DNA from: Synoicihabitans lomoniglobus
GTDB lineage: Bacteria; Verrucomicrobiota; Verrucomicrobiia; Opitutales; Opitutaceae
Direction: 5' to 3'
Assembly: GCF_029023725.1 (NCBI RefSeq)
Contig: NZ_CP119075.1
Coordinates: forward strand, 2,165,501 to 2,229,500
Length of the DNA stretch: 64,000 nt
Within the stretch, counting starts at the first letter, position 1; each line of letters opens with the position of its first letter. The notes under the pieces are model-generated. The model was not told where the DNA came from, did no database searches, and worked only from the letters and a program-made list of their open reading frames with translations. Below are positions 55,726 through 64,000 of this stretch, one piece after another. A program made the position numbers and the translations under genes.

Positions 55726-57321
55726 TCAGCCCATACTCGATGAATGCGTAAAAACGTAGCCCTGCGCCAACGCGGTATACGCTCTCACCTGCTCGGCCCC
55801 CCACGCGTCATTCCGGCCCAGTTCCCGTGCCATGACGGCGGCCACCACCGGCGCGGCTTCGATCGACGCCTTCGCATCGAGCAGGAGCGCCCGGGTGCGC
55901 CGGGCCAAAACGTCCTCCACCGTTCGCGCCATCTCCGCGCGAACATGCCAGATCACTTCCGCAGTCTCATACGGCAACGACGGATGCAATCGCGAGGCCC
56001 CGTCGACCTCGGATGCCGCCAACGCGGCGATCGCATCCGCATCCGTGCCGTAACCGTCAATGCTTGTGGTGTCATCTTCGTTTTCACCCCCGGCACCATG
56101 GATGAGTAAGTTCACCGTGACGCAGGGCTTCTCGTCCAAATCACCGACGGTTTCCACGTGGTCGATCACATCCTCTGCCATTTTACGATACGTCGTCCAT
56201 TTGCCACCACTTACGGTGATGAGTCCACTTTCGCTGATCAGGATCGCGTGATCGCGGGACAACGCCGCCGTGGACTCCGCCCCGGCTTCGCGCACCAAGG
56301 GACGCAGTCCGGCGAATACACTCAGCACGTCGTCCGCCGTCGGGTCGAGCGACAGGTATTGCCGCGCGTGCTCCATCACGAAGTCTCTCTCTTCCGCCAG
56401 GGCGCGGGGTTCGATTGACGCTTTATCCAAGGGCGTATCCGTCGTGCCCACCACGACGCGATCGTGCCAGGGCACGGCAAACAATACGCGGCCGTCGCTG
56501 GTTTTGGGCACCATAATCGCGGCATCTCCCGGCAGGAACTTGCGCGGTAAAACCACATGAATGCCCTGACTGACCGCGATCACCGGTGGGGTCTCCGGTT
56601 GATCGACGCGCCGTAGCTCGTCCACAAACACGCCCGTCGCATTAACCACCGTTTTTGCTTTCACCTCAAACTCCGCGCCACTTTCGGCATCGCGCACGCG
56701 AGCTCCGGAAATCTGTCCATTCGACTTAACCAACCCCACACAACGACAGTGGTTGATCACCACGGCGCCATGCGTTGCCGCGGTCATGGCGAGGTGAATG
56801 GCCAGGCGCGCATCATCGAACTGACCGTCGTAATAGAGCACGCCGCCATCGAGATCCTCCGTTTCAATCGTCGGGATCCGCTCCAGGGTTTCAGTCTTGG
56901 TCAACCACCGCGACGGCGAGAGCCCCAACCGTCCCGCCAACTGATCGTAGACTTTCATGCCGATGCCGTAAAACGGGCCTTCCCACCACCGGTAGTTGGG
57001 TATCACAAACGACTGATCGCGCACAAGATGCGGGGCTTTGCGCGCCAACCGACCACGTTCGCGCAGCGCTTCCAGCACGAGCGAAATATTGCCCTGTCGC
57101 AGGTAGCGCACCCCGCCATGCACCAACTTGGTCGAGCGACTCGACGTGCCTTTGGCAAAGTCCTCCGCCTCCACCAACGCCACCCGATGGCCGCGCGAGG
57201 CCGCATCGACCGCTGCGCCCAAACCGGTGGCCCCGCCGCCCACGATCAACACGTCAAACGTATCGCCCGCCTGCAACGCCGCCAGGCTCTCCGTCCGGTT
57301 CAATTTGCCTTCACTTTTCAT
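55726..57321 (-). CDS. glpD: Aerobic glycerol-3-phosphate dehydrogenase
   Basis: 531 residues from the ATG at 57321. FAD-binding [22 protein letters not shown] at the N-terminus, [44 protein letters not shown] and [20 protein letters not shown] are GlpD signatures. It oxidises glycerol 3-phosphate to dihydroxyacetone phosphate at the membrane and passes electrons to quinone. The start codon overlaps the glpK stop by 11 bp (ATGAAAAGTGA), a tight coupling. The frame is open upstream, but this Met begins the family sequence. Confidence 0.94.
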   Translation of the reverse strand: MKSEGKLNRTESLAALQAGDTFDVLIVGGGATGLGAAVDAASRGHRVALVEAEDFAKGTSSRSTKLVHGGVRYLRQGNISLVLEALRERGRLARKAPHLVRDQSFVIPNYRWWEGPFYGIGMKVYDQLAGRLGLSPSRWLTKTETLERIPTIETEDLDGGVLYYDGQFDDARLAIHLAMTAATHGAVVINHCRCVGLVKSNGQISGARVRDAESGAEFEVKAKTVVNATGVFVDELRRVDQPETPPVIAVSQGIHVVLPRKFLPGDAAIMVPKTSDGRVLFAVPWHDRVVVGTTDTPLDKASIEPRALAEERDFVMEHARQYLSLDPTADDVLSVFAGLRPLVREAGAESTAALSRDHAILISESGLITVSGGKWTTYRKMAEDVIDHVETVGDLDEKPCVTVNLLIHGAGGENEDDTTSIDGYGTDADAIAALAASEVDGASRLHPSLPYETAEVIWHVRAEMARTVEDVLARRTRALLLDAKASIEAAPVVAAVMARELGRNDAWGAEQVRAYTALAQGYVFTHSSSMG

Positions 57322-58822
57322 GACTGGATTCCTCCCAATGTTTTGCCCGCTCCACGGCTTTCGCCCAATCCCGGCGCAACCGATCGAGCTCGTCGATCGG
57401 ACGTTGGCGCGTAAATTTTGTATCCGCTTTCCAGGCACGTGCGATCTCGCCGCGGTCACTCCACCAGCCCACGCCCAGACCGGCCAAGTAGGCCGCGCCG
57501 AGCGCCGTGGTTTCGACTTCAACCGGGCGCACCACCGGCGAGCCCAGCAGATCGGCTTGGATTTGCATCAACGCCGCACTGCGCGACGCCCCGCCATCGA
57601 CGCGCAATTCCTGAAGCGGCACCCCGGCATCTTTTTCCATCGCCGCAATCAGGTCCGCGCTTTGCAACGCGATGCTGTCGAGCACCGCTCGGCACAGATG
57701 CGCCCGATTGGTGCCGCGGGTCAATCCCACCAACGTGCCGCGCGCATACGGATCCCAGTGCGGTGCGCCCAGTCCCGCAAAAGCCGGGACCAGAATCGCT
57801 CCATTCGCATCCGGCACGGATCCCGCGAGCTCGCTCAGTTGCTCGGCCGACTCCACGAGTTTGAGTTCGTCGCGCATCCACTGCACCGCCGCCCCGGCGA
57901 CGAAGACCGAACCTTCGAGCGCGTATTCCATCCGTCCGTTGAGACGCCAAGCCACCGTCGTCAGCAGATTGTTTTGCGAACGCACCATCTCGGTGCCGGT
58001 TTGCATGAGCAGGAAGCAGCCGGTGCCGTAAGTGTTCTTGGCCATGCCCGGTTCAAAACACGCCTGCCCAAACAGCGCGGCGTGTTGGTCCCCCGCAACT
58101 CCGGTGATGGGCACTCCGGCCGCCGGCAGTCCATCCGCCACGCGGCCGAACTCACCGGATGAATCCCGCACCTCCGGCAGCATCGCGTGCGGCACTCCGA
58201 ACAGCTCCAACATTTCTTGGTCCCAGTCGCCGGTGCTGAGATTGAACAACAGCGTGCGCGACGCGTTGCTCGCATCGGTCGCGTGCACGGCACCGTCGGT
58301 CAGTTTCCAAATCAACCACGTGTCGATCGTGCCCGCCAACACCTGGCCCGACTCGGCCTTCGTTTTAAGACCGTTCACGTGCCGCAACAGCCACGCGAGC
58401 TTGCTGCCCGTGAAATAAGGATCCAACCGGAGTCCCGTGATTTCGGTCACGCGCGATTCCAGCCCTTGCTCCACCCACCGCGCACAGTCATCGGACGTGC
58501 GACGATCCTGCCACACGATCGCCGGGGCCACCGGCTCCCCGGAACCGCGATCCCACACCACCAACGTTTCCCGCTGGTTGGTGATGCCGATCGCCGCCAC
58601 GTCTTTCGCCGTCCCCCCGGATCGGGCGAGCGCATCCTCCATGGTCTGGCGCTGGGTGGTCCAAATCTCGTTCGCATCGTGCTCGACCCAACCCGGTCGC
58701 GGGTAGTGCTGCGTAAACTCCTGTTGCGCGGCGGAGACTTGTTGTCCTGCCCGATCAAATACAATGGACCGCGAACTCGTGGTGCCTTGATCAAGCGCGA
58801 GAATGAACCGGGGATCGCTCAT
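57311..58822 (-). CDS. glpK: Glycerol kinase
   Basis: 503 residues from the ATG at 58822 ([22 protein letters not shown]), the standard GlpK length. Motifs are [74 protein letters not shown] and [21 protein letters not shown]. It phosphorylates glycerol to glycerol 3-phosphate, the substrate of GlpD encoded next. The glycerol facilitator gene is not adjacent. The 232 bp upstream to the next gene's ATG contain a sigma-54 promoter facing the other way. Confidence 0.95.
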   Translation of the reverse strand: MSDPRFILALDQGTTSSRSIVFDRAGQQVSAAQQEFTQHYPRPGWVEHDANEIWTTQRQTMEDALARSGGTAKDVAAIGITNQRETLVVWDRGSGEPVAPAIVWQDRRTSDDCARWVEQGLESRVTEITGLRLDPYFTGSKLAWLLRHVNGLKTKAESGQVLAGTIDTWLIWKLTDGAVHATDASNASRTLLFNLSTGDWDQEMLELFGVPHAMLPEVRDSSGEFGRVADGLPAAGVPITGVAGDQHAALFGQACFEPGMAKNTYGTGCFLLMQTGTEMVRSQNNLLTTVAWRLNGRMEYALEGSVFVAGAAVQWMRDELKLVESAEQLSELAGSVPDANGAILVPAFAGLGAPHWDPYARGTLVGLTRGTNRAHLCRAVLDSIALQSADLIAAMEKDAGVPLQELRVDGGASRSAALMQIQADLLGSPVVRPVEVETTALGAAYLAGLGVGWWSDRGEIARAWKADTKFTRQRPIDELDRLRRDWAKAVERAKHWEESSHEK

Positions 58823-59010
58823 AAAAGGGGAATACCGCAGCACGCTAACGACCGATTCCATTCATGCGAATGCGGAATAGCCCCGCCGGTTTCGATTTTG
58901 GGATTTTCACTTCCCGCGTCCGCCGCTTTCCCGGTCTTCAAACTTTCGTCACGATTCGGATTGTTTTTATTCTTCATGATTATCAACAGCTTACAACTCT
59001 TTCCCGTCGT

Positions 59011-59026
59011 TGGCACGCGCACTGCA
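59011..59026 (+). promoter_or_regulatory. Sigma-54 promoter (-24/-12)
   Basis: TGGCACGCGCACTGCA: a GG and a GC separated by exactly 10 bp, with the consensus TGGCAC at -24 and TGC at -12. It lies 29 bp before the ATG of the small membrane protein, so transcription would start at about 59037. A partly palindromic ATTC...GAAT site at 58855-58878, roughly 135 bp upstream, is a candidate enhancer for the NtrC-like regulator encoded just downstream. Confidence 0.75.
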
Positions 59027-59054
59027 AAGATATCCGGCAACTTCCTTTGCTATC

Positions 59055-59375
59055 ATGAAAAACTTCCTCTCCTTCCTCGCCATCGCCTCCGTCACCGGTC
59101 TTGCCGTGACCATCACCGTGGAGACCGCCGGTCTCTTCGTTCCCTCCGCCCTCGCCTACGCCACCCCGTTCGCCGTCTTCGTCTGCAGCCTTGTGATGCT
59201 GACATTCACCAATGACTATCGCACGCCCCGCCGGACCTTTGAACCGCACGTGAAACGCGCCCTGCTCTTCCCGGCCAACGAAGCCTTCGTCGCCCGGCCA
59301 ACCCGCCACCACCAGGCTCCGGTGCGGTGGACCGCCCGTCATCGTCGCATGCGTCGTTCGCTTGCTCGCTTCTAA
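59055..59375 (+). CDS. Small two-helix membrane protein, unknown function
   Basis: 106 residues from the ATG at 59055. Two hydrophobic segments (NFLSFLAIASVTGLAVTITV and AYATPFAVFVCSLVMLTFT) are followed by a very basic C-terminus rich in Arg and His (RHHQAPVRWTARHRRMRRSLARF). The composition suggests an inner-membrane protein with a cytoplasmic basic tail. No family is recognised. It stands between a sigma-54 promoter and an NtrC-like regulator gene (50 bp downstream), which makes it a likely target of that regulator, in the manner of other small envelope-stress proteins; this is inference. Confidence 0.7.
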   Translation: MKNFLSFLAIASVTGLAVTITVETAGLFVPSALAYATPFAVFVCSLVMLTFTNDYRTPRRTFEPHVKRALLFPANEAFVARPTRHHQAPVRWTARHRRMRRSLARF

Positions 59376-59425
59376 GCTCCCGCGTGCCGCTTGACACACC
59401 GCGCCTCCCTTAGGTCACTACTGCC

Positions 59426-60787
59426 ATGCCCGCCTCCGCCCCTCGCATCCTGATCGCTGATGACCAACCCGATGTGCTCGAAGCCCTCCGGTTGTTACTC
59501 AAAGGCGAAGGCTACCAGATCGACGCCGTCAAATCGCCGGCCGCCGTCCTCCGCGCCGTTGAATCCCGCGACTTCGCACTCGTGCTCATCGATCTCAACT
59601 ACGCCCGCGACACCACCTCCGGCGAAGAGGGTCTCGAGCTGTTGGAAAAGCTGCAAAATCTCGATTCCAACCTACCCGTCGTCGTGATGACGGCGTGGGC
59701 CAGCGTCGAGATTGCCGTCGAAGCCATGCGCCGCGGCGCCCGCGACTTCGTCACCAAACCCTGGGACAACCCACGCCTGCTCGCCATCGTGCGCAACCAG
59801 GTCGACCTCGGCAGCGCCGTGCGCGCCTTCCGTCGCCTCGAACAGGAAAACCAAATCCTGCGTGGCAAGGATGCCGGCCCCACCATGATCGCCGAATCCG
59901 TGTCGATGCGACCCATCCTCGACATGATCGCCCGCGTCGGCCCGTCCGATGCCAACATTCTTATCACCGGTGAAAACGGCACCGGCAAAGGCGTCGTCGC
60001 CCGCGCGCTCCACGCCGTCTCCGTGCGTTCCACCGATCCGTTCATATCCGTCAACATGGGCGGTTTGCCGGAAGGGATTTTTGAAAGCGAACTCTTCGGC
60101 CACGTGCGCGGCGCCTTCACCGACGCCAAGAGCGATCGCGCCGGCCGCTTCGAACTCGCCGACGGCGGTTCGCTCTTCATGGACGAAATCGGCAACATTC
60201 CGCTTTCCCAGCAGGCCAAGATCCTGCGCACCCTCGAAACCGGCGAGTTCGAACGGGTCGGCTCCTCGCGCACCTACCGCGCCAACGTGCGGCTCATCTC
60301 CGCCACCAACGCCGATCTGCAACAGCAGGTCGCCGACGGCAAATTCCGCCAGGATCTGCTGTTTCGCCTCAACACCATCCACATCCACCTGCCGCCCCTG
60401 CGCGAACGTCGCGAAGATATCGACTTGCTGGCCCAGCATTTCCTCAAACAGCACGTCAAACGCTACAACAAATCGATCACCGGCTTCGACAGTTCCGCCA
60501 CCGAAGCCATGCGCGGTTACACCTGGCCGGGCAATGTGCGTGAACTCGATCACGCCGTGGAACGCGGCTGCCTCATGGCCCAGGGCAAAGTCATCAAGGC
60601 CGGCGATCTCGGTCTCAACGCCGGCAACGCCACGCCGCAGATTGAAGACATGAGCATTGAGGAAGTGGAAGCTTACCTCATCAAAAAGACGCTCGCCCGC
60701 TGCGACGGCAATGCCCGCAAAGCCGCCGAAGAACTCGGCCTCTCCCGCAGCGCCTTCTACCGCCGGCTCGAAAAATACGGACTCTGA
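59426..60787 (+). CDS. Sigma-54-dependent NtrC-family response regulator
   Basis: 453 residues in the order receiver, AAA+, Fis-type HTH. The receiver (~5-125) has the acidic pocket ADDQ, phosphoacceptor D56 and K111. The AAA+ domain shows Walker A GENGTGKG at 182-189, the sigma-54 contact loop GAFTDA at 229-234 (a variant of GAFTGA), Walker B SLFMDEIG at ~249-256 and VRLISATNADL. The C-terminal HTH (ARCDGNARKAAEELGLSRSAFYRRLEKYG) binds enhancer DNA. The partner kinase is 66 bp downstream. The D for G in GAFTDA also occurs in natural relatives and need not abolish activity. Confidence 0.94.
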   Translation: MPASAPRILIADDQPDVLEALRLLLKGEGYQIDAVKSPAAVLRAVESRDFALVLIDLNYARDTTSGEEGLELLEKLQNLDSNLPVVVMTAWASVEIAVEAMRRGARDFVTKPWDNPRLLAIVRNQVDLGSAVRAFRRLEQENQILRGKDAGPTMIAESVSMRPILDMIARVGPSDANILITGENGTGKGVVARALHAVSVRSTDPFISVNMGGLPEGIFESELFGHVRGAFTDAKSDRAGRFELADGGSLFMDEIGNIPLSQQAKILRTLETGEFERVGSSRTYRANVRLISATNADLQQQVADGKFRQDLLFRLNTIHIHLPPLRERREDIDLLAQHFLKQHVKRYNKSITGFDSSATEAMRGYTWPGNVRELDHAVERGCLMAQGKVIKAGDLGLNAGNATPQIEDMSIEEVEAYLIKKTLARCDGNARKAAEELGLSRSAFYRRLEKYGL

Positions 60788-60853
60788 TCGGCGGCCCGGA
60801 GTCTTCATCCGAAAGCTGAGAGCTGACGACTGATTGCTGACCGCTTACCAAGC

Positions 60854-62233
60854 ATGGCGAAGCCCACCCGAAACCGACTGAACCATGACCAGCACGTGCT
60901 GGTGGGGGTCTTGCTGGCCGGACTGCCCGCGGTGATCGTCTCGATGTGGCATCTGTGGTTTGCCGGTGACCAACAGCCCAAAGTGCAGTGGACGCTGTCG
61001 CTGCTCATCATCGGTTTCTGGCTCGGGTTCGCCTTCTCCGTGCAAAACCGCGTGGTGCGCTCGCTGCAAACCATGGCCAATCTGCTTTCCGCCTTGCGCG
61101 AAGGTGACTTCTCCATTCGTGCCCGGGGCGCCAATCGCGACAACGCGATGGGTGACGTCATGTCCGAGATCAATTCCCTCGGCGCCATCCTCAAGGCACA
61201 ACGTCTCGGCGCCATGGAAGCCACCGCCCTGCTGCGCACCGTCATGGAGGAAATCGACGTGGCCATCTTCGCCTTCGACGGCGACGGCGTCCTACGGCTC
61301 GTCAATCGCTCCGGCCAGGAACTCCTCGCCTCACCCGCCGAAAAAATCCTGGGCCGCTCTGCGCCTGAAATCGGCTTGGCCGAATGTATCAACGGACCCG
61401 ATACCGGCGTATTGGAAGCCACGGATTTCCCCGGAGGCACCGGTCGCTGGGGCATGCGCCGCACGTCCTTTCGCGAGGGAGGTTTACCGCACGAACTTGT
61501 CGTCGTCGCCGATCTCAGCGAGGCGTTGCGCGAGGAGGAACTCAAAGCCTGGCAACGCCTCGTGCGCGTGCTCGGTCACGAGCTGAACAACTCCCTCGCG
61601 CCCATCAAATCGATTGCCGGCAGTCTGGGTTCCATGCTCAAACGTCCCCAACGCGCGGACGATTGGGAAGAAGACCTGCGCGGAGGTTTGGAGATCATTG
61701 CCAATCGCGCCGAAGGGCTCAGTCGCTTCATGCAGGCATACTCGCGCCTCGCCAAACTTCCCAAGCCCGTCAAATCGCCCTGCGAAGTCCATCCCCTGCT
61801 GCATCAAGTCGTCCGCCTCGAACTGCGGCACAAGGTGGAGATCGTCGAGGGTCCTGCCGTGACCGTGCCATGCGATGGTCCGCAGATCGAACAAGTCCTG
61901 ATCAACCTCATCAAGAACGCCGTGGAAGCGACCCTTGAAGCGGCCAATCCGGACGACGAGAGCGAGCCACCGATCGACCTGCCTCCGCCTCCCAGCGTGA
62001 AAGTAACATGGGATATCGTGGGAAAATTTGTGGAGTTTCGGGTCATCGATGCCGGACCAGGTATCGGCAAGGCCACCAATTTGTTCGTGCCGTTTTTCAC
62101 CACGAAACCGGCGGGTTCCGGCATCGGTCTGGTGCTCTGCCGCCAGATTGCCGAGAACCACGACGGCGACCTCGTTTTGGAAAACCGCACCGACACCCAA
62201 GGCTGCATCGCCGTCCTGCGTTTGCCGGCTTAG
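60854..62233 (+). CDS. NtrY-like membrane sensor histidine kinase
   Basis: 459 residues. Two transmembrane helices (~14-36 and ~47-64) leave a periplasmic loop of about ten residues. A HAMP-like helix (~67-115), a PAS domain (~125-225: MEEIDVAIFAFDGDGVLRLVNRSGQELL) and the NtrY-type phospho-His box LGHELNNSLAPIKSIAGSL (H242) follow. The C-terminus has the ATPase elements QVLINLIKNAVEAT, VIDAGPGIG and GSGIGLVLCRQIAENHDG. It should phosphorylate D56 of the preceding regulator. The 66-bp spacer contains degenerate AGCTGA/GCTGAC repeats and no promoter that I can mark. Confidence 0.92.
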   Translation: MAKPTRNRLNHDQHVLVGVLLAGLPAVIVSMWHLWFAGDQQPKVQWTLSLLIIGFWLGFAFSVQNRVVRSLQTMANLLSALREGDFSIRARGANRDNAMGDVMSEINSLGAILKAQRLGAMEATALLRTVMEEIDVAIFAFDGDGVLRLVNRSGQELLASPAEKILGRSAPEIGLAECINGPDTGVLEATDFPGGTGRWGMRRTSFREGGLPHELVVVADLSEALREEELKAWQRLVRVLGHELNNSLAPIKSIAGSLGSMLKRPQRADDWEEDLRGGLEIIANRAEGLSRFMQAYSRLAKLPKPVKSPCEVHPLLHQVVRLELRHKVEIVEGPAVTVPCDGPQIEQVLINLIKNAVEATLEAANPDDESEPPIDLPPPPSVKVTWDIVGKFVEFRVIDAGPGIGKATNLFVPFFTTKPAGSGIGLVLCRQIAENHDGDLVLENRTDTQGCIAVLRLPA

Positions 62234-62321
62234 TGCGATCCCCCATCCCCCCGGAGAGGTTCAGTTCGATTGAGCCCGCCACCCAATAGTGGTTTTACGA
62301 CCTTCACTTGTCGTTCCTGGC

Positions 62322-64000
62322 ATGATCGCATCCAATCGTTCGATACGTCGTTTACAATACTTCGCCGCGGCACTATTCGCTTTGGCCACGACTTGCTCTG
62401 CCACCGGCGCAACGAATTTTTCAATCCGACATCAAGTTTCCGGCGGGGCCACATTATGGGGCTTGGTTGAGGGACCGGATGGTTTGGTCGCAGTCGGGAC
62501 AGGCGGTCGCCTCCTCACTTCTGAGGACGGTAAAAACTGGCAATCCCGCGAAACCGAAACGGATGCGTGGCTGACCGCCGTGACTTTCGCCAATGGGCGT
62601 TATGTTGTCGTCGGTGAATCCGGGGTAATTCTACTTTCGGACGATCTCATTACGTGGCGTTTGGTGGCGGACGTCCCGACTGAAGAGCGTTTGAACAACA
62701 TCAGGTTCGGCGGTGGCCGTTGGGTCGCAGTGGGAGAGCGTGGCACCATTATCTGGTCGGACGACGCCGTGATCTGGCGACAATCCTCGCGACTCACATC
62801 CAAATGGCTGCGAGCCTTGGCGACGAGTGAGGCGGTGGATGTCGACGGCACCCGCCACCGTATTTGGGTGACCGGAGGCCAAGCAGATGTGCGTCTCCAT
62901 TCGTTCGATGGAATCGAGTGGATAAAGGATACCTTTTCAGGCAACGGCGGCAAAGATGTGGAAGCCTTTACGCCGATCTACAGTGGGTTCGGAACCACCT
63001 CCCAAAGCGAAGGCACATTTCGCGTCCACTCTCACGAATTTGGAGCTGTCGGTTCCGACGGCTTCATTGCCTCGTATCATGTAATTTCCTCTCTCGATCC
63101 CTCCGGCGATGACCCGAATGGGATCTACCACGGATTCTATTTTCATTCGCTCTCGGGGTCCACCGACGACGAATTTAAAGACATTGATTGGCGGGCGATC
63201 GTGCGAGGCAACGGGCGACACTTTGTGGTCGGCACTGCGGGCACGGTGCTTTCGGCCCCCCAGATTTACTCCCGCTCAGAATGGACTCGGCATCACAATT
63301 TGCCCGACACCACATTCACCGCCGCCGGGTTTGGCTTGGATTCCTTTTTCATCGTCGGTGCCAACGAAACAATTGTGCAATCCTCGCCTTCGTTCCGCGG
63401 TCAACTGGCCAACCTGTCCGCCCGAGGACGCATTGTGGGAGCCCACGGCAGTCTCGTCGCCGGATTCGTGTTGGGCGGCGCCGAGGAAACCACGCTCCTG
63501 CTACGCGGAGTAGGCCCCCAACTTACTGACTTCGGCATAACCGCACCTCTGCCGGCTCCACGCATTCGACTTCAGGACGCCTCGACTACCACGCTTCAAA
63601 CGAACAACGGATGGCGCTTCTCGCAGCACCTTTCCCTGGCGACCTCCCAAACCGGGGCGTTCCCACTCCCTGATGGCTCCGATGATAGCGCGATGTTGGC
63701 AACGCTCGCTCCAGGCGCCTACACGCTGACCACCAACGACGAAAGCGGTGATGAAGGTGTAACTTTGTCCGAAATTTACCACGTTCCAGATCGGGAAGGC
63801 GTGTTCCCTGCCGCCCATCCAATCAACCTTTCTACTCGCGGTCGGGTCGGCGCGGGAGAGGACGTGCTCGTGGGTGGTTTCGTGGTCGAGGGCGCCTCTG
63901 CCATTCGTGTGCTGGTTCGTGCCGTGGGCCCGGGCCTCGCACAATTTAACGTGGGGAATCCCCTCGCGGATCCCACCATCACCGTGCAATCGGCCGACGG
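62322..64000 (+). CDS. Secreted beta-propeller protein with C-terminal NLS-RG-V repeats (3' end outside window)
   Basis: Open from the ATG at 62322 to the window end (559 codons). A signal peptide (YFAAALFALATTCSATGA) leads to a region of repeated VxVGxxGxxxxSxDxxxW blades (GLVAVGTGGRLLTSEDGKNW, RWVAVGERGTIIWSDDAVIW, HFVVGTAGTVL), typical of BNR/YCF48-like propellers. Two copies of another unit follow: NLSARGRIVGAHGSLVAGFV...LLRGVGPQL and NLSTRGRVGAGEDVLVGGFV...LVRAVGPGL with PLADPTITV. This unit is common in large secreted proteins of Opitutaceae. Function is unknown, and a sorting or anchoring signal may lie beyond the edge. Confidence 0.85.
   Translation, partial: MIASNRSIRRLQYFAAALFALATTCSATGATNFSIRHQVSGGATLWGLVEGPDGLVAVGTGGRLLTSEDGKNWQSRETETDAWLTAVTFANGRYVVVGESGVILLSDDLITWRLVADVPTEERLNNIRFGGGRWVAVGERGTIIWSDDAVIWRQSSRLTSKWLRALATSEAVDVDGTRHRIWVTGGQADVRLHSFDGIEWIKDTFSGNGGKDVEAFTPIYSGFGTTSQSEGTFRVHSHEFGAVGSDGFIASYHVISSLDPSGDDPNGIYHGFYFHSLSGSTDDEFKDIDWRAIVRGNGRHFVVGTAGTVLSAPQIYSRSEWTRHHNLPDTTFTAAGFGLDSFFIVGANETIVQSSPSFRGQLANLSARGRIVGAHGSLVAGFVLGGAEETTLLLRGVGPQLTDFGITAPLPAPRIRLQDASTTTLQTNNGWRFSQHLSLATSQTGAFPLPDGSDDSAMLATLAPGAYTLTTNDESGDEGVTLSEIYHVPDREGVFPAAHPINLSTRGRVGAGEDVLVGGFVVEGASAIRVLVRAVGPGLAQFNVGNPLADPTITVQSAD

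Overview
The window is G+C-rich chromosomal DNA whose gene content points to a verrucomicrobial (PVC-group) bacterium, most likely Opitutaceae. The markers are a very long protein of autotransporter-associated beta-strand repeats with a PEP-CTERM tail (6494-12397), a PVC-type beta-propeller/HEAT/c-haem protein (46758-50162), Tat-exported TIM-barrel sugar isomerases, a monomeric isocitrate dehydrogenase, and many REP-like palindromes between genes. The species call is inference from family distribution; no rRNA is present.

Layout. 1-2787: end of a polyamine ABC importer (potC-potD) and a GPH-type sugar symporter. 2879-6254 (minus): CobA-HemD fusion, DegT aminotransferase, TrpF. 6494-12397: the PEP-CTERM repeat protein, followed by a duplicated copy of its own 3' end. 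12921-21060: xylulokinase, isocitrate dehydrogenase, O-methyltransferase, pyruvate kinase, and an esterase cut into by an IS3-family element (21035-22345). 22346-24750: a clearly AT-rich island with a GH99-like protein and a methyltransferase. 25182-34493: Tat isomerase, coiled-coil lipoprotein, FKBP, beta-helix protein, a DUF4214-like secreted protein, a REC-kinase hybrid, an HTH-metallo-beta-lactamase fusion and a 3-hydroxyisobutyrate-dehydrogenase-like enzyme. 34550-50966: PAS kinase, tRNA-Cys, ParA, two ABC-2 permeases, rnc-mfd-ppiC, a short-chain dehydrogenase-isomerase-PVC haem protein series and radC. 51114-58822: tRNA-Tyr, a minisatellite, a secreted putative copper protein, an aminoglycoside-phosphotransferase-like kinase, and an amidase downstream of glpK-glpD. 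58823-64000: a sigma-54 promoter, a small membrane protein, an NtrC/NtrY-like pair and a propeller protein that runs off the end.

How the genes fit together. Sugar and glycerol use is a recurring theme: GPH symporter, xylulokinase, pyruvate kinase, glpK/glpD, several sugar isomerases and the PVC dehydrogenase-like protein. rnc-mfd-ppiC form a tight information-processing and envelope unit. The NtrC/NtrY pair probably drives the promoter in front of the small membrane protein.

The most unusual signal is non-coding. At four separate loci (PEP-CTERM gene, icd, tRNA-Cys, tRNA-Tyr) the 3' end and/or terminator of the gene, in three cases together with a REP palindrome, is present as a second, downstream tandem copy. 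The palindromes of several different sequences share a GTAGG head, the hallmark of REP elements, but no REP-associated transposase is visible here. In the PEP-CTERM gene the duplication lets one read off a 12-bp in-frame deletion that removed the stop codon and extended the protein into a REP.
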